A stretch of DNA of 8,741 bases from Pseudomonadota bacterium. Its GTDB lineage: Bacteria; Pseudomonadota; Gammaproteobacteria; Steroidobacterales; Steroidobacteraceae. Shown here piece by piece: positions 1 to 6,553 of this stretch. The translations under genes were made by a program, and so were the position numbers. Location: NCBI GenBank assembly GCA_021780395.1, contig JAJXYU010000304.1:1-8741 (forward strand), given 5' to 3'. The notes below the pieces were generated by a model. The model ran no database searches. It worked only from the letters and a program-made list of their open reading frames with translations, and was not told the DNA's origin. The stretch's first letter is position 1. Every line of letters starts with the position of its first letter.

Positions 1-2
1 AG

Positions 3-1676
3 CTCTCGATCCGGCTGAAGGTCGATCCGGACGCGGGAACGCTCACCGTCGCGGACAATGGCGTCGGCATGAGCCGCGAAGAGGTCGTCGACAACCTCGG
101 CACTATCGCCCGGTCGGGAACCAAGCGGTTCCTGGAGACCTTGAGCGGTGACGCGGCGAAGGACGCCCAGCTGATCGGCCAGTTCGGCGTCGGCTTCTAT
201 TCGGCCTTCATCGTCGCCGACCGGGTGACCGTGATCAGCAAGCGGGCCGACGCCGACGCGGTGCGCTGGGAGTCGAGCGGCGAGGGCGCCTACGAGATCG
301 GGCCGGAGGCGCGGGCCGACCGCGGTACCGAGGTGATCCTGCACCTGCGCGAGGACGACAAGGAGTTCCTCGAGGAATGGCGCCTGCGGGAGCTCGTGCG
401 CAAGTACTCCGACCACCTCGGCGTGCCGATCGTTCTGGAGTCGGGAGGCAAGCGCGAGACGCTGAACCAGGCGAAGGCGTTCTGGACGCGCCCCAAAGCC
501 GAGCTCACCACGGACGACTACCAAGGCTTCTTCAAGCACCTCGTCCACGGCGAGGACGAGGCGCGAGCGTGGGCGCACAACAAGGTCGAGGGCGCGCTGG
601 AATACACGTCGCTGCTCTACCTGCCGAAGCGTGCGCCGTTCGAGCTGTTCGACCGGGAACATCGCGCCGGCATCCAGCTCTACGTGAAGCGGGTGTTCAT
701 CATGGACAAGGCGGCGGAGCTTCTGCCGCCCTGGCTGCGATTCATGCGCGGACTGGTCGACACCGCCGACCTGCCGTTGAACGTCTCGCGCGAACTGCTG
801 CAGAACAACCGCACCGTCGACAAGATCCGCGCGGCGCTCGTGAAGCGCACACTCGACCTGCTCGAGGAACTCGCGGCATCGGACGCGGCGAGCTATGCCG
901 AGTTCTGGACGACCTTCGGAGCGGTGCTGAAGGAAGGGATCATCGAGGACCCGGCGATGCGGCCGCGGATCGCGAAGCTGCTGCGGCTGCATTCGACGAA
1001 CGGAACCGGCTGGGTCACGCTCGCCGACTACGTCGCCCGGATGAAGCCGGACCAGAAATCGATCTTCTACCTCACCGCGGACACCGAGACCGCCGCGCGC
1101 AACAGCCCGCACCTCGAGGGCTTCCGCGCACAGGGGATCGAAGTGCTCCTGCTGACCGACCGGATCGACGAATGGGTCGTGAATCATCTGCGCGAGTTCG
1201 ACGGCAAGCCGCTCGCGAGCGCCGCGAGCGCGACGGCGGACGTCTCGCCGGCGATCCAGACCCCGGAGCGGATCGCCGAGGAGGCAGCTCTCAAGGAGCC
1301 GCTCGAACGCCTTGCAAAGGCGCTCGACGGGAAGATCGACCGTGCGCGCCTGTCGTCGCGCCTCACCGATTCACCGGCCTGCCTGGTGTTCGCCGAGCAC
1401 GGCATTTCGCTGCGGATGGCGCGGATCCTGAAGCAGGCGGGACAGAACTCGTTCGAGTCCCCGCCGATCCTCGAGATCAATCCGAAGCATCCCTTGATCA
1501 TGCGGCTCAAGGACATACCGGATGGGGCCCCGTTCACGGAATTCGCGCGCGTGTTGTTCGACCAGGCGCTGCTCGCCGAGGGCGGCGAGCTGGAGGACCC
1601 GGCCGCGTTCGTGCGGCGCGTGAACCAGCTGATCGTCGACGGGTTGAACGACAAACCGCGGATCCTGGTGGGCTGA
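3..1676 (+). CDS. htpG: Molecular chaperone HtpG (bacterial Hsp90), 5' end cut by window edge
   Basis: ATP-dependent cytosolic chaperone of the Hsp90 family that helps fold and remodel client proteins, chiefly under stress. The frame is open from base 3, before the first in-window ATG (base 69), so that ATG is internal and the true start lies outside the window. About 557 codons are visible against roughly 620-630 for the family, so some 65-75 N-terminal residues, including the N-box with the catalytic Glu, are missing. Seen: the GHKL ATP-binding motif DNGVGM (bases 54-71), the glycine-rich lid motif GQFGVGFYSAF (from base 177), the middle-domain run YVKRVFIMD, then LPLNVSRELLQNN, and late blocks SPHLEGF, GIEVLLLTDRIDEW and DQALLAEGG that match HtpG. 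It ends normally with RRVNQLIVDGLND. The DsbA-like gene follows after 18 bp, so the two may be co-transcribed. Assignment is essentially certain; the edge truncation is a window artefact. Confidence 0.97.
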   Translation, partial: LSIRLKVDPDAGTLTVADNGVGMSREEVVDNLGTIARSGTKRFLETLSGDAAKDAQLIGQFGVGFYSAFIVADRVTVISKRADADAVRWESSGEGAYEIGPEARADRGTEVILHLREDDKEFLEEWRLRELVRKYSDHLGVPIVLESGGKRETLNQAKAFWTRPKAELTTDDYQGFFKHLVHGEDEARAWAHNKVEGALEYTSLLYLPKRAPFELFDREHRAGIQLYVKRVFIMDKAAELLPPWLRFMRGLVDTADLPLNVSRELLQNNRTVDKIRAALVKRTLDLLEELAASDAASYAEFWTTFGAVLKEGIIEDPAMRPRIAKLLRLHSTNGTGWVTLADYVARMKPDQKSIFYLTADTETAARNSPHLEGFRAQGIEVLLLTDRIDEWVVNHLREFDGKPLASAASATADVSPAIQTPERIAEEAALKEPLERLAKALDGKIDRARLSSRLTDSPACLVFAEHGISLRMARILKQAGQNSFESPPILEINPKHPLIMRLKDIPDGAPFTEFARVLFDQALLAEGGELEDPAAFVRRVNQLIVDGLNDKPRILVG

Positions 1677-1694
1677 GCCCGGGAGAGCGAGGGT

Positions 1695-2240
1695 ATGAAG
1701 ACGCAATCGATCGTGCTGGCGGTGCCGCCGCAGCCGGGTGATCACCGGCAGGGTCCGGCGCACGCACGGCTCACGCTGATCGAGTATGGCGACTTCGAGT
1801 CGCCGGCATGTCGTTCGGCCGCGCCGACGGTGCGGATGCTGTTGGACCGGTATCCGACGCACCTGCAGGTCATCTATCGGCACTTCCCCTCGGAGCTCGA
1901 GCATGCGCACGCCGTGCTTGCCGCGGAGGCGTCGGAGGCGGCCGCGGCGCAGGGCAAGTTCTGGGAAATGCACGATGCGCTGTACCGACACGCCGCGCGG
2001 CTCGGCCCGAAGGACCTGCATCGCTACGCGGTCGAGATCGGCCTCGATCCGGTGCGCTACACCGCCGAGATGGACGACCACATCTATCTGCAGAAGGTGC
2101 GCGAGCACATCGACGGCGCGCGCCGCAGCCATCTCGTCGCGGCCCCGGCGTTCTTCCTCGGCGGCGTCCACCAGGACACCGTGGGGGGGATGGGCCGTCT
2201 CATCGACACGATCGACGAGGCGGTCGCGCGGGAGCGCTGA
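1695..2240 (+). CDS. DsbA-like thioredoxin-fold protein with a SPAC (not CxxC) active site
   Basis: A 181-residue protein of the DsbA / Thioredoxin_4 type, resembling the thioredoxin domain found alone or fused to NhaA antiporters. Seen: strand and active-site region LIEYGDFESPAC (residues 28-39), the helical block with AAEASEAAAAQGKFWEMHDALY (split: about residues 76-97), and the cis-proline motif APAFFLGG (Pro151). In relatives the motif is usually DFECPxC; here the first, nucleophilic Cys is Ser36 while Cys39 remains, and there is no other cysteine in the protein. It therefore cannot do ordinary CxxC dithiol-disulfide exchange; a glutathione-type, single-thiol or purely binding role is possible (inference). 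No signal peptide, so probably cytoplasmic. The start ATG has purine-rich ribosome-binding sequence (GGAGAGCGAGG) just upstream and lies 18 bp after htpG, suggesting co-transcription with it. Fold assignment is strong, function uncertain. Confidence 0.88.
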   Translation: MKTQSIVLAVPPQPGDHRQGPAHARLTLIEYGDFESPACRSAAPTVRMLLDRYPTHLQVIYRHFPSELEHAHAVLAAEASEAAAAQGKFWEMHDALYRHAARLGPKDLHRYAVEIGLDPVRYTAEMDDHIYLQKVREHIDGARRSHLVAAPAFFLGGVHQDTVGGMGRLIDTIDEAVARER

Positions 2241-2246
2241 GGATCC

Positions 2247-2269
2247 CGCGGCGGTATTGCGCCGCCGCG
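2247..2269. terminator. GC-rich hairpin between convergent genes, candidate bidirectional terminator
   Basis: The 29-bp gap between the converging DsbA-like gene (stop at 2240) and the TPR gene (stop starting at 2270) holds a perfect 8-bp inverted repeat, CGCGGCGG (2247-2254) and CCGCCGCG (2262-2269), with the 7-base loop TATTGCG. The right arm abuts the stop codon of the minus-strand gene. There is no T-tract on either side, so it is not a textbook intrinsic terminator. In such GC-rich DNA an 8-bp GC stem could occur by chance, but the position is exactly where a shared terminator would sit. Confidence 0.45.
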
Positions 2270-3118
2270 CTAGTTCCAGCCGTCGCCGCCGTCCGCACCG
2301 CCGCCGTCGTCCCAGGAACCCCGATCGTCGGTGATCCCGAAGTCATTCCCGCCCAGGTCGGCGGTGGACAGACCAGGGTTCCCGAGCGGGTCGCCATCGT
2401 CGGATCCGGAGCCGCCGGGCGCCACGGACTGGCCACCGTTCACCAGGTGTTGGGCGAGTTCCTCACCCGCGACCATTCCGGCGCCGATGCCGAGCCCGGA
2501 GGCGAGGCCGCCGACGATACCCGAGCCGATACCGCCCGTCGGCGGGGAGGCGGCGCCGTACGGGCCTGGACCATAGGTGCCGGGACCGCCATAAGGTCCC
2601 GCAAAAGGTCCTCCAGGAGTCGCGACGCCGAACGGTCCGACCGGCGAGATGATCCTGCCGTAGGCAGGATTTGGGGTCCGCCGCCGCAGCAACGACAGCA
2701 CGATCAAGGCGATCGCGCCGAGCAGCAGCACACCGCCCCACGGGAGGTGGCGACGCGGCGCAAGTTCGCCCGTCCGCACCGCGACGGTGGGCTGATCGAG
2801 CCGTGCCCGCAGCGCGTGCACCGATCGCGGTTGCGCGAACGGCAGACCGGGCGCGAGCGTCTCGGCCCGCAAAAGTTCGGTGCGGGCGGTCGCCAGGCGG
2901 CCTTCGCGCACCGCGAGCTCCGCCGCGACGTAGTGCGCCTTGCCGCTTTGCGGATGGTCCTTCAAGACCCGATCGATCATCGCTTGTGCCCGGCCGAGAT
3001 TGCCCGCACGGGCGGCCTGATAGATCTGCTGGGAGCTCGGATCTTTCGCGGCCCAGCTCGGCACCGCGGCGAGCGCCGCGGCCGCGAGCATGAGCGCGGC
3101 CAGAGAATGCTTGATCAT
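2270..3118 (-). CDS. Exported TPR protein with one membrane segment and Gly/Asp-rich tail
   Basis: A 282-residue protein of unknown function. Start chosen at 3118 because a signal peptide begins there (MIKHSLAALMLAAAALAAVP, cleavage near AWA/AKD about residue 24) and GAGGA lies 5 nt upstream (3124-3128); an open frame continues to 3394 but reads through the next gene's 3' end and looks non-coding. Seen in order: signal peptide; about two TPR-like helical hairpins (residues 30-90, with AHYVAAELAVREGRLATA and a LAPG turn); a likely membrane helix (about 127-144, WGGVLLLGAIALIVLSLL) followed by RRR; a Pro/Gly/Tyr-rich linker (about 150-192); a glycine-zipper-like helix (about 196-222, GGIGSGIVGGLASG); and an acidic Gly/Asp/Trp tail ending GGDGWN. 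The RRR after the helix suggests an N-terminal TPR part outside and tail inside. It is last of four minus-strand genes, 64 bp after the class V aminotransferase gene, so it may share that operon or have its own promoter. Similar TPR proteins occur in other proteobacteria, without an assigned function as far as I know. Confidence 0.8.
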   Translation of the reverse strand: MIKHSLAALMLAAAALAAVPSWAAKDPSSQQIYQAARAGNLGRAQAMIDRVLKDHPQSGKAHYVAAELAVREGRLATARTELLRAETLAPGLPFAQPRSVHALRARLDQPTVAVRTGELAPRRHLPWGGVLLLGAIALIVLSLLRRRTPNPAYGRIISPVGPFGVATPGGPFAGPYGGPGTYGPGPYGAASPPTGGIGSGIVGGLASGLGIGAGMVAGEELAQHLVNGGQSVAPGGSGSDDGDPLGNPGLSTADLGGNDFGITDDRGSWDDGGGADGGDGWN

Positions 3119-3182
3119 CGGAATCCTCGCCGGTGGCCCGCCATCTGCCGGATTGGATCCGCAGGCCGCCCGCAAGTTCAGT

Positions 3183-4421
3183 TCAAGCTGCGGTACGCGT
3201 GATTTCCTCGAGCGCGGCGAGCAGCCGATCCACTTCCTCGCGGGTGTTGTAGAGCGAGAACCCGGTGCGCAACAGGCCGCCACGGTCGGCGAGTCCGAGC
3301 ACCTCGACCACGCGCACCGCGTAGAAGTCGCCATCCCAGACGCACAGTCCACGCTCATCGAGCCGTGCGGCGACGTCGCCGGCCTTGCGCCCATCGAGCG
3401 TGATCGACACCGTCGGCGCGCGGGCGCGATCGTCGAACCCGGGTCCGTACAGACGCACCCCCGGCAGCGCGGCGACTCGGCGATGATACTCGGCGGCGAG
3501 CGCGTGCTCGTAGGCCGCGATCCCGGTCATCGCGTCGATGATGCGTTCGCGGGCGTTCGCGCCGCGACCCAGGGACTCGATGTAGTCGATCGCCGCGCGT
3601 ACGCCGTGGATCGCGGCGGCATTCAGGGTGCCGGTCTCGAACCGGTACGGCGACGCCGGGTTCTGCGCCGAGAGTCGATCCGTCGGCAGCCGCTCGAGCA
3701 TGCCCGGACGCGAGTACAGGATGCCGACGTGGGGTCCGTAGAACTTGTAGGCCGAACACAGCAGGAAATCGGTGCCGAGCGCCTGGACGTCGATCGGGAA
3801 GTGCGGGGCGTAATGTACCGCGTCGACCACCATCAGCGCGTCGACCGCGGCCGACAGGCGCCGCACCAGCGCGAGATCGTTCACGGTGCCGAGCGCGTTC
3901 GAGGACGCGCCGATCGCGACCAGCTTGGTGCGCGCGTCGATCTTCGTGGCAAGGTCGTCGAGGTCGAGCCGGCCGTCCTCACCAAAGCGGACCTCGCGCA
4001 CGACCACGCCGCGCTCGCGCAGCATCAGCCACGGCCCACGGTTCGCTTCGTGGTCGAGTTCGGTGATCACGACCGCGTCGCCCGCCTCGAGCGTGCGGCC
4101 GATCGCGTGCGCGAGCGAGAAGCACATCGTCGTCATGTTCTGGCCGAAGGAGATCGTCTCGGGTCCGGCCGCGCCGAGGAACGTCGCGACCGCGCTGCGC
4201 GCCTCGTGCAGGCGGCGGCCGACTTCGCGCGACGGGGCGAACGCACCGCCGGTGTTCACGTTGCAGTGCGCATATACGTCCTCGATCGCGCGGATCACCG
4301 CGAGCGGGACCTGACTGCCACCCGGGCCGTCGAGAAACGCGATCGGCGCGCCGCCGCGCATCGCGCGCAACGCCGGGAAATCCGCGCGGCGGCGCGCGCA
4401 GTCGTCTGCGGTATAACTCAT
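3183..4421 (-). CDS. Class V aminotransferase, cysteine desulfurase-like (VC1184-type)
   Basis: PLP-dependent fold-type I enzyme, 412 residues, most like the 'cysteine desulfurase-like' subfamily typified by Vibrio VC1184 (TIGR01976). Seen: N-terminal FLDGPGGSQVP (about 29-39), NTGGAF (about 56-61), the histidine/glutamate region ITELDHEANRGPW, PLP-contact Asp200 and His203 in VDAVHYAPH, and the Schiff-base lysine Lys226 in SAYKFYGPH. The C-terminal loop that carries the persulfide Cys in IscS/SufS reads VWDGDFYA (Trp362-Ala368), with no Cys at the expected place, so true desulfurase activity is doubtful; the substrate is unknown. Start at 4421 is preferred over the upstream ATG at 4487: it has CGAGGG (4428-4433) upstream, gives the family N-terminus RADFPALR, and does not overlap the preceding gene, which stops 13 bp away. 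Probably co-transcribed with the barrel protein and aruI. Family secure, reaction not. Confidence 0.9.
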   Translation of the reverse strand: MSYTADDCARRRADFPALRAMRGGAPIAFLDGPGGSQVPLAVIRAIEDVYAHCNVNTGGAFAPSREVGRRLHEARSAVATFLGAAGPETISFGQNMTTMCFSLAHAIGRTLEAGDAVVITELDHEANRGPWLMLRERGVVVREVRFGEDGRLDLDDLATKIDARTKLVAIGASSNALGTVNDLALVRRLSAAVDALMVVDAVHYAPHFPIDVQALGTDFLLCSAYKFYGPHVGILYSRPGMLERLPTDRLSAQNPASPYRFETGTLNAAAIHGVRAAIDYIESLGRGANARERIIDAMTGIAAYEHALAAEYHRRVAALPGVRLYGPGFDDRARAPTVSITLDGRKAGDVAARLDERGLCVWDGDFYAVRVVEVLGLADRGGLLRTGFSLYNTREEVDRLLAALEEITRTAA

Positions 4422-4434
4422 CGGCGACCCTCGC

Positions 4435-4869
4435 TCAAAGCAGGTGGTAAATGAAGTCGTAGCTCGTCGCTTTGGCGTCGCGGGCATGCAGCGTCATCGA
4501 GCCGCGGGCGCCGGCGTACGCGCCGGTGCCGCCGGTCACGGTCAGGGTCGAATCGCCGGCGTCGCGGAACGGTCCCTCGACCGTGATCTGCCCATCGCGC
4601 AGCAGCAGCGTCCAGAAGCACTCCCAGCGCTTGCCCTTCACCACGCGGATGCAGAAGCCCTGGTCGCTGCCGACCTGGACCTTGTTGGTGGCGTCGAACA
4701 CCGGGTTCGCGAACGTCAGCAGGTCGCCGCGCGAATCACCCTTCGCGCCGAGGTCGAGCACGCGGTCGGTCAACGCGTGCTCGACGACGTGCAATGTGCG
4801 CGCGGCGAACGCCGGCGGTGCGAGCACGATCGCGACGAGCGCCGCACAGGCGAGAGGTCGATCAAACAT
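4435..4869 (-). CDS. Secreted allene oxide cyclase/dirigent-like barrel protein
   Basis: A 144-residue small exported protein. Seen: a signal peptide (residues 1-22, cleavage likely after AFA), then about 120 residues with the pattern of the bacterial allene-oxide-cyclase-like (dirigent / AOC barrel) family: an early ALTD motif, GDLLTFANPVFDATN (about 49-62), VGSDQGFC, the paired cysteines Cys73 and Cys84 around RVVKGKRWEC, FWTLLL, then ITVEGPFRD and VTGGTGAYAGARGSM. The TGGTGxYxGARG loop is the hallmark. The two cysteines could form a disulfide in the periplasm (inference). Bacterial members have no established reaction; plant members cyclise allene oxides or direct phenoxy-radical coupling, and neither should be assumed here. 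Its ATG overlaps the aruI stop by 8 bp (4862-4869) and has strong Shine-Dalgarno GGAGGG inside the aruI end, so translation is probably coupled. Confidence 0.85.
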   Translation of the reverse strand: MFDRPLACAALVAIVLAPPAFAARTLHVVEHALTDRVLDLGAKGDSRGDLLTFANPVFDATNKVQVGSDQGFCIRVVKGKRWECFWTLLLRDGQITVEGPFRDAGDSTLTVTGGTGAYAGARGSMTLHARDAKATSYDFIYHLL

Positions 4870-6457
4870 GCTTCGGTCCCTCCGTGATCTCGATCAGGGT
4901 CGGTCCGGTCGCGGCAAGTGCTTCGCGCACCGCCGCCGTGAGGCCCTCGTCGCCGCGAATGCGCACCGCGCGCACGCCACAGGCGCGCGCGAGCGCCTGG
5001 AAGTCCGGATTGCGGGCGATCACGCCGAGCGGCGGGATGCCCGCCGCGGTCATGTCGTCGCGAATCTGGCCGAGCGCCGCGTTGTTCCACACGACGATCG
5101 GCAGCGCGAGTCCGCTCTCCGCCGCGGTCATCAATTCGCCGAGCGTGAACTGCAGGCCGAAATCCCCCGCCAGTGCCAGCACCGCGCGCGTCGGAAGCGC
5201 GATCTTCGCGCCGAGCGCGGCCGGCAGCGCAAAGCCGAGCGTGCCGTAGCCGGATGGATGGAACCAGCAGCCGGGCCGGTCGACCGGGAACGCGTAGTTG
5301 CCATGGTAGGCGATCTGGGTCATGTCGCTGAACACGACGCCGTCGGCGGGCAGGCCCGCGCGGATCGCGGCGAGCACCATCGAATAGGTCCGCGCCGCTG
5401 GATTCCAGGACGCGTCGATCCGGGCGCGCACCGCCGCGGCGCCGCCGATCCGGGTGCGCCACCCGCCGCGCGACTCGAGTCCCGGCAGGATCGCCTCGAG
5501 CGCGCGCCGCGCGTCGCCGAGGATCGGCACCGCGGCGCCGTAGTGGTCGGCGAGTTTCGCTGGATCGACGTCGATGCGGATCATCCGGCCGCTGAGCGCG
5601 AGCCGGGTCGACCAGTAGATGTCCGTCTCGGCGATCTCCGTCCCGACCGCGAGCACGACGTCCGCGGACGCCGCGAGTTCCTGCGTCTCACGGTACGGGA
5701 GCGAAGCGCCGAGGTGCGCTTCATGACGGTCCGGCAGGATCCCCTTGCCGGCGGTCGTCGTCACGAGCAGCGCGTCGAGGCGCTCGGCGACTAGGCGCAG
5801 TTCGGCCGCCGCATGCACCGCGCCGCCCCCGGCGACGATCAGCGGACGCTCCGCCGCGTTCAGCGTCCGGATCGTCTCCTCGAGCGCCGCCGGATCGCCG
5901 GCACCGGGCGCGGAGGGGGCGGAAAACCGTTCCGGCACGAGGTCGGTGTCCTCGCCGAGCAGATCGAGCGGCACCTCCAGATACGCCGGACGGGGCCGTC
6001 CGCTGCGCAGCGATGCGAGGCAGGCGCGCAGATGGTCGCGCACGTCGGCCGCGGAACGCGCCGAGCGGGCGACGCCGAACACGCGGTCGGCGAGCGCGTG
6101 TTGATCGCGCAGTTCATGCAGGACGCCCCACGCCTTGCCGAGGGTCGGTCGCGGCGGCGTGCTCGCGACCACAAGCAACGGGACCGAATCGGAGTACGCC
6201 TGCCCGGCCGGGGTCAGTACGTTGGTGAGCCCGGGCCCGGAGATCACGAAGACCGCCGCCGGCCGGCCGCTCGCGCGCGCGTGGCCGTCCGCCGCGAACC
6301 CCGCGCCCTGTTCGTGGCGCACCAGCACGTGCCGCATCTTCGAATGCGCGAGCCCGCGATAGAGCTCGAGGGTGTGAACGCCGGGAATTCCGAACGCGGT
6401 GTCGATATCATTGACGGCCAAGGTTTCGACGAGATACCGCCCGACAGTGATCGACAT
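4862..6457 (-). CDS. aruI: ThDP-dependent 2-ketoarginine decarboxylase (5-guanidino-2-oxopentanoate decarboxylase)
   Basis: Decarboxylates 5-guanidino-2-oxopentanoate (2-ketoarginine) to 4-guanidinobutyraldehyde, second step of the arginine transaminase pathway; cytoplasmic. The 531-residue protein has the acetolactate synthase-like three-domain layout. Seen: N-terminal ThDP domain with DTAFGIPGVHTLELYRG (about 19-35), which is characteristic of AruI-type enzymes; activating Glu49 in RHEQGAGFAADGHAR; SGPGLTNVLTP; a central domain from about 190 to 330 with IVAGGGA; and the C-terminal ThDP/Mg motif GDF (Gly431-Asp432-Phe433) ending 25-26 residues later at Asn458-Asn459. The divergent neighbour is AruH-like, which is the transaminase that makes its substrate, and this strongly favours AruI over a general acetolactate synthase. 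ATG at 6457 has AGGGG upstream. It is the first gene of a four-gene minus-strand run; the stop overlaps the next start. Substrate is inferred from context and motif likeness; another 2-oxoacid is possible. Confidence 0.88.
   Translation of the reverse strand: MSITVGRYLVETLAVNDIDTAFGIPGVHTLELYRGLAHSKMRHVLVRHEQGAGFAADGHARASGRPAAVFVISGPGLTNVLTPAGQAYSDSVPLLVVASTPPRPTLGKAWGVLHELRDQHALADRVFGVARSARSAADVRDHLRACLASLRSGRPRPAYLEVPLDLLGEDTDLVPERFSAPSAPGAGDPAALEETIRTLNAAERPLIVAGGGAVHAAAELRLVAERLDALLVTTTAGKGILPDRHEAHLGASLPYRETQELAASADVVLAVGTEIAETDIYWSTRLALSGRMIRIDVDPAKLADHYGAAVPILGDARRALEAILPGLESRGGWRTRIGGAAAVRARIDASWNPAARTYSMVLAAIRAGLPADGVVFSDMTQIAYHGNYAFPVDRPGCWFHPSGYGTLGFALPAALGAKIALPTRAVLALAGDFGLQFTLGELMTAAESGLALPIVVWNNAALGQIRDDMTAAGIPPLGVIARNPDFQALARACGVRAVRIRGDEGLTAAVREALAATGPTLIEITEGPKHV
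4876..4883 (-). promoter_or_regulatory. Strong ribosome-binding site inside the aruI 3' end
   Basis: Read on the minus strand, GGAGGGAC lies 6 nt before the ATG of the barrel-protein gene and within the last codons of aruI. It is the best Shine-Dalgarno match in the window. It fixes the start at 4869 and supports translation of the downstream gene directly from the aruI transcript. Confidence 0.7.
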
Positions 6458-6553
6458 CGGTGAGCCCCTGCTGGGTGCGCGCTCAAGTGCGCGTCACGGG
6501 GGCGGAAGTATGCAAGTCGGTCGTGCGCTAGGCAAGACGAGAGGATCGAGACG
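6458..6553. promoter_or_regulatory. Divergent aruI-aruH control region
   Basis: The 96 bp between the two start codons must carry both promoters. Visible: a direct repeat GTGCGCG at 6475-6481 and 6487-6493 (12-bp period), which also contains an inverted repeat CGCGC (6478-6482) / GCGCG (6489-6493) around TCAAGT; a slightly less GC-rich stretch with TATGCA at 6509-6514; and ribosome-binding sequence GAGAGGA (6539-6545) 8 nt before the aruH ATG. No convincing -35/-10 pair is visible on either strand. The repeat is a candidate operator only; no regulator family can be assigned from it. Confidence 0.5.

Noticed and set aside
69..71. ATG at 69 as the htpG start
   Set aside because: The frame is open upstream to base 3 and encodes the conserved strand leading into DNGVGM, so this Met is internal.
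377..1741. Second plus-strand open frame (454 codons) inside htpG
   Set aside because: +1/+2 frame shadow of HtpG with Arg/Ala-rich nonsense composition.
1808..3202. Long plus-strand open frame (464 codons) across the DsbA-like gene and the TPR gene
   Set aside because: It is antisense to the TPR gene and out of frame with the DsbA-like gene; its translation is low-complexity Arg/Gly/Ala-rich with no domain, typical of GC-rich shadow frames.
3119..3394. Upstream extension of the TPR protein to an ATG at 3394
   Set aside because: It would put about 92 residues before an obvious signal peptide and overlap the class V gene; the ATG at 3118 has a good ribosome-binding site.
3090..4454. Long plus-strand open frame (454 codons) opposite the class V aminotransferase
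   Set aside because: Arg/His/Asp-rich antisense shadow of a gene with clear PLP motifs; no domain or start signal.
4422..4487. Upstream ATG (4487) for the class V aminotransferase
   Set aside because: It would overlap the barrel gene by about 50 bp and adds 22 residues that do not resemble the family N-terminus.
4472..5794. Long plus-strand open frame (440 codons) opposite aruI and the barrel gene
   Set aside because: Antisense shadow; composition is dominated by Arg/Ala and it crosses two real minus-strand genes.
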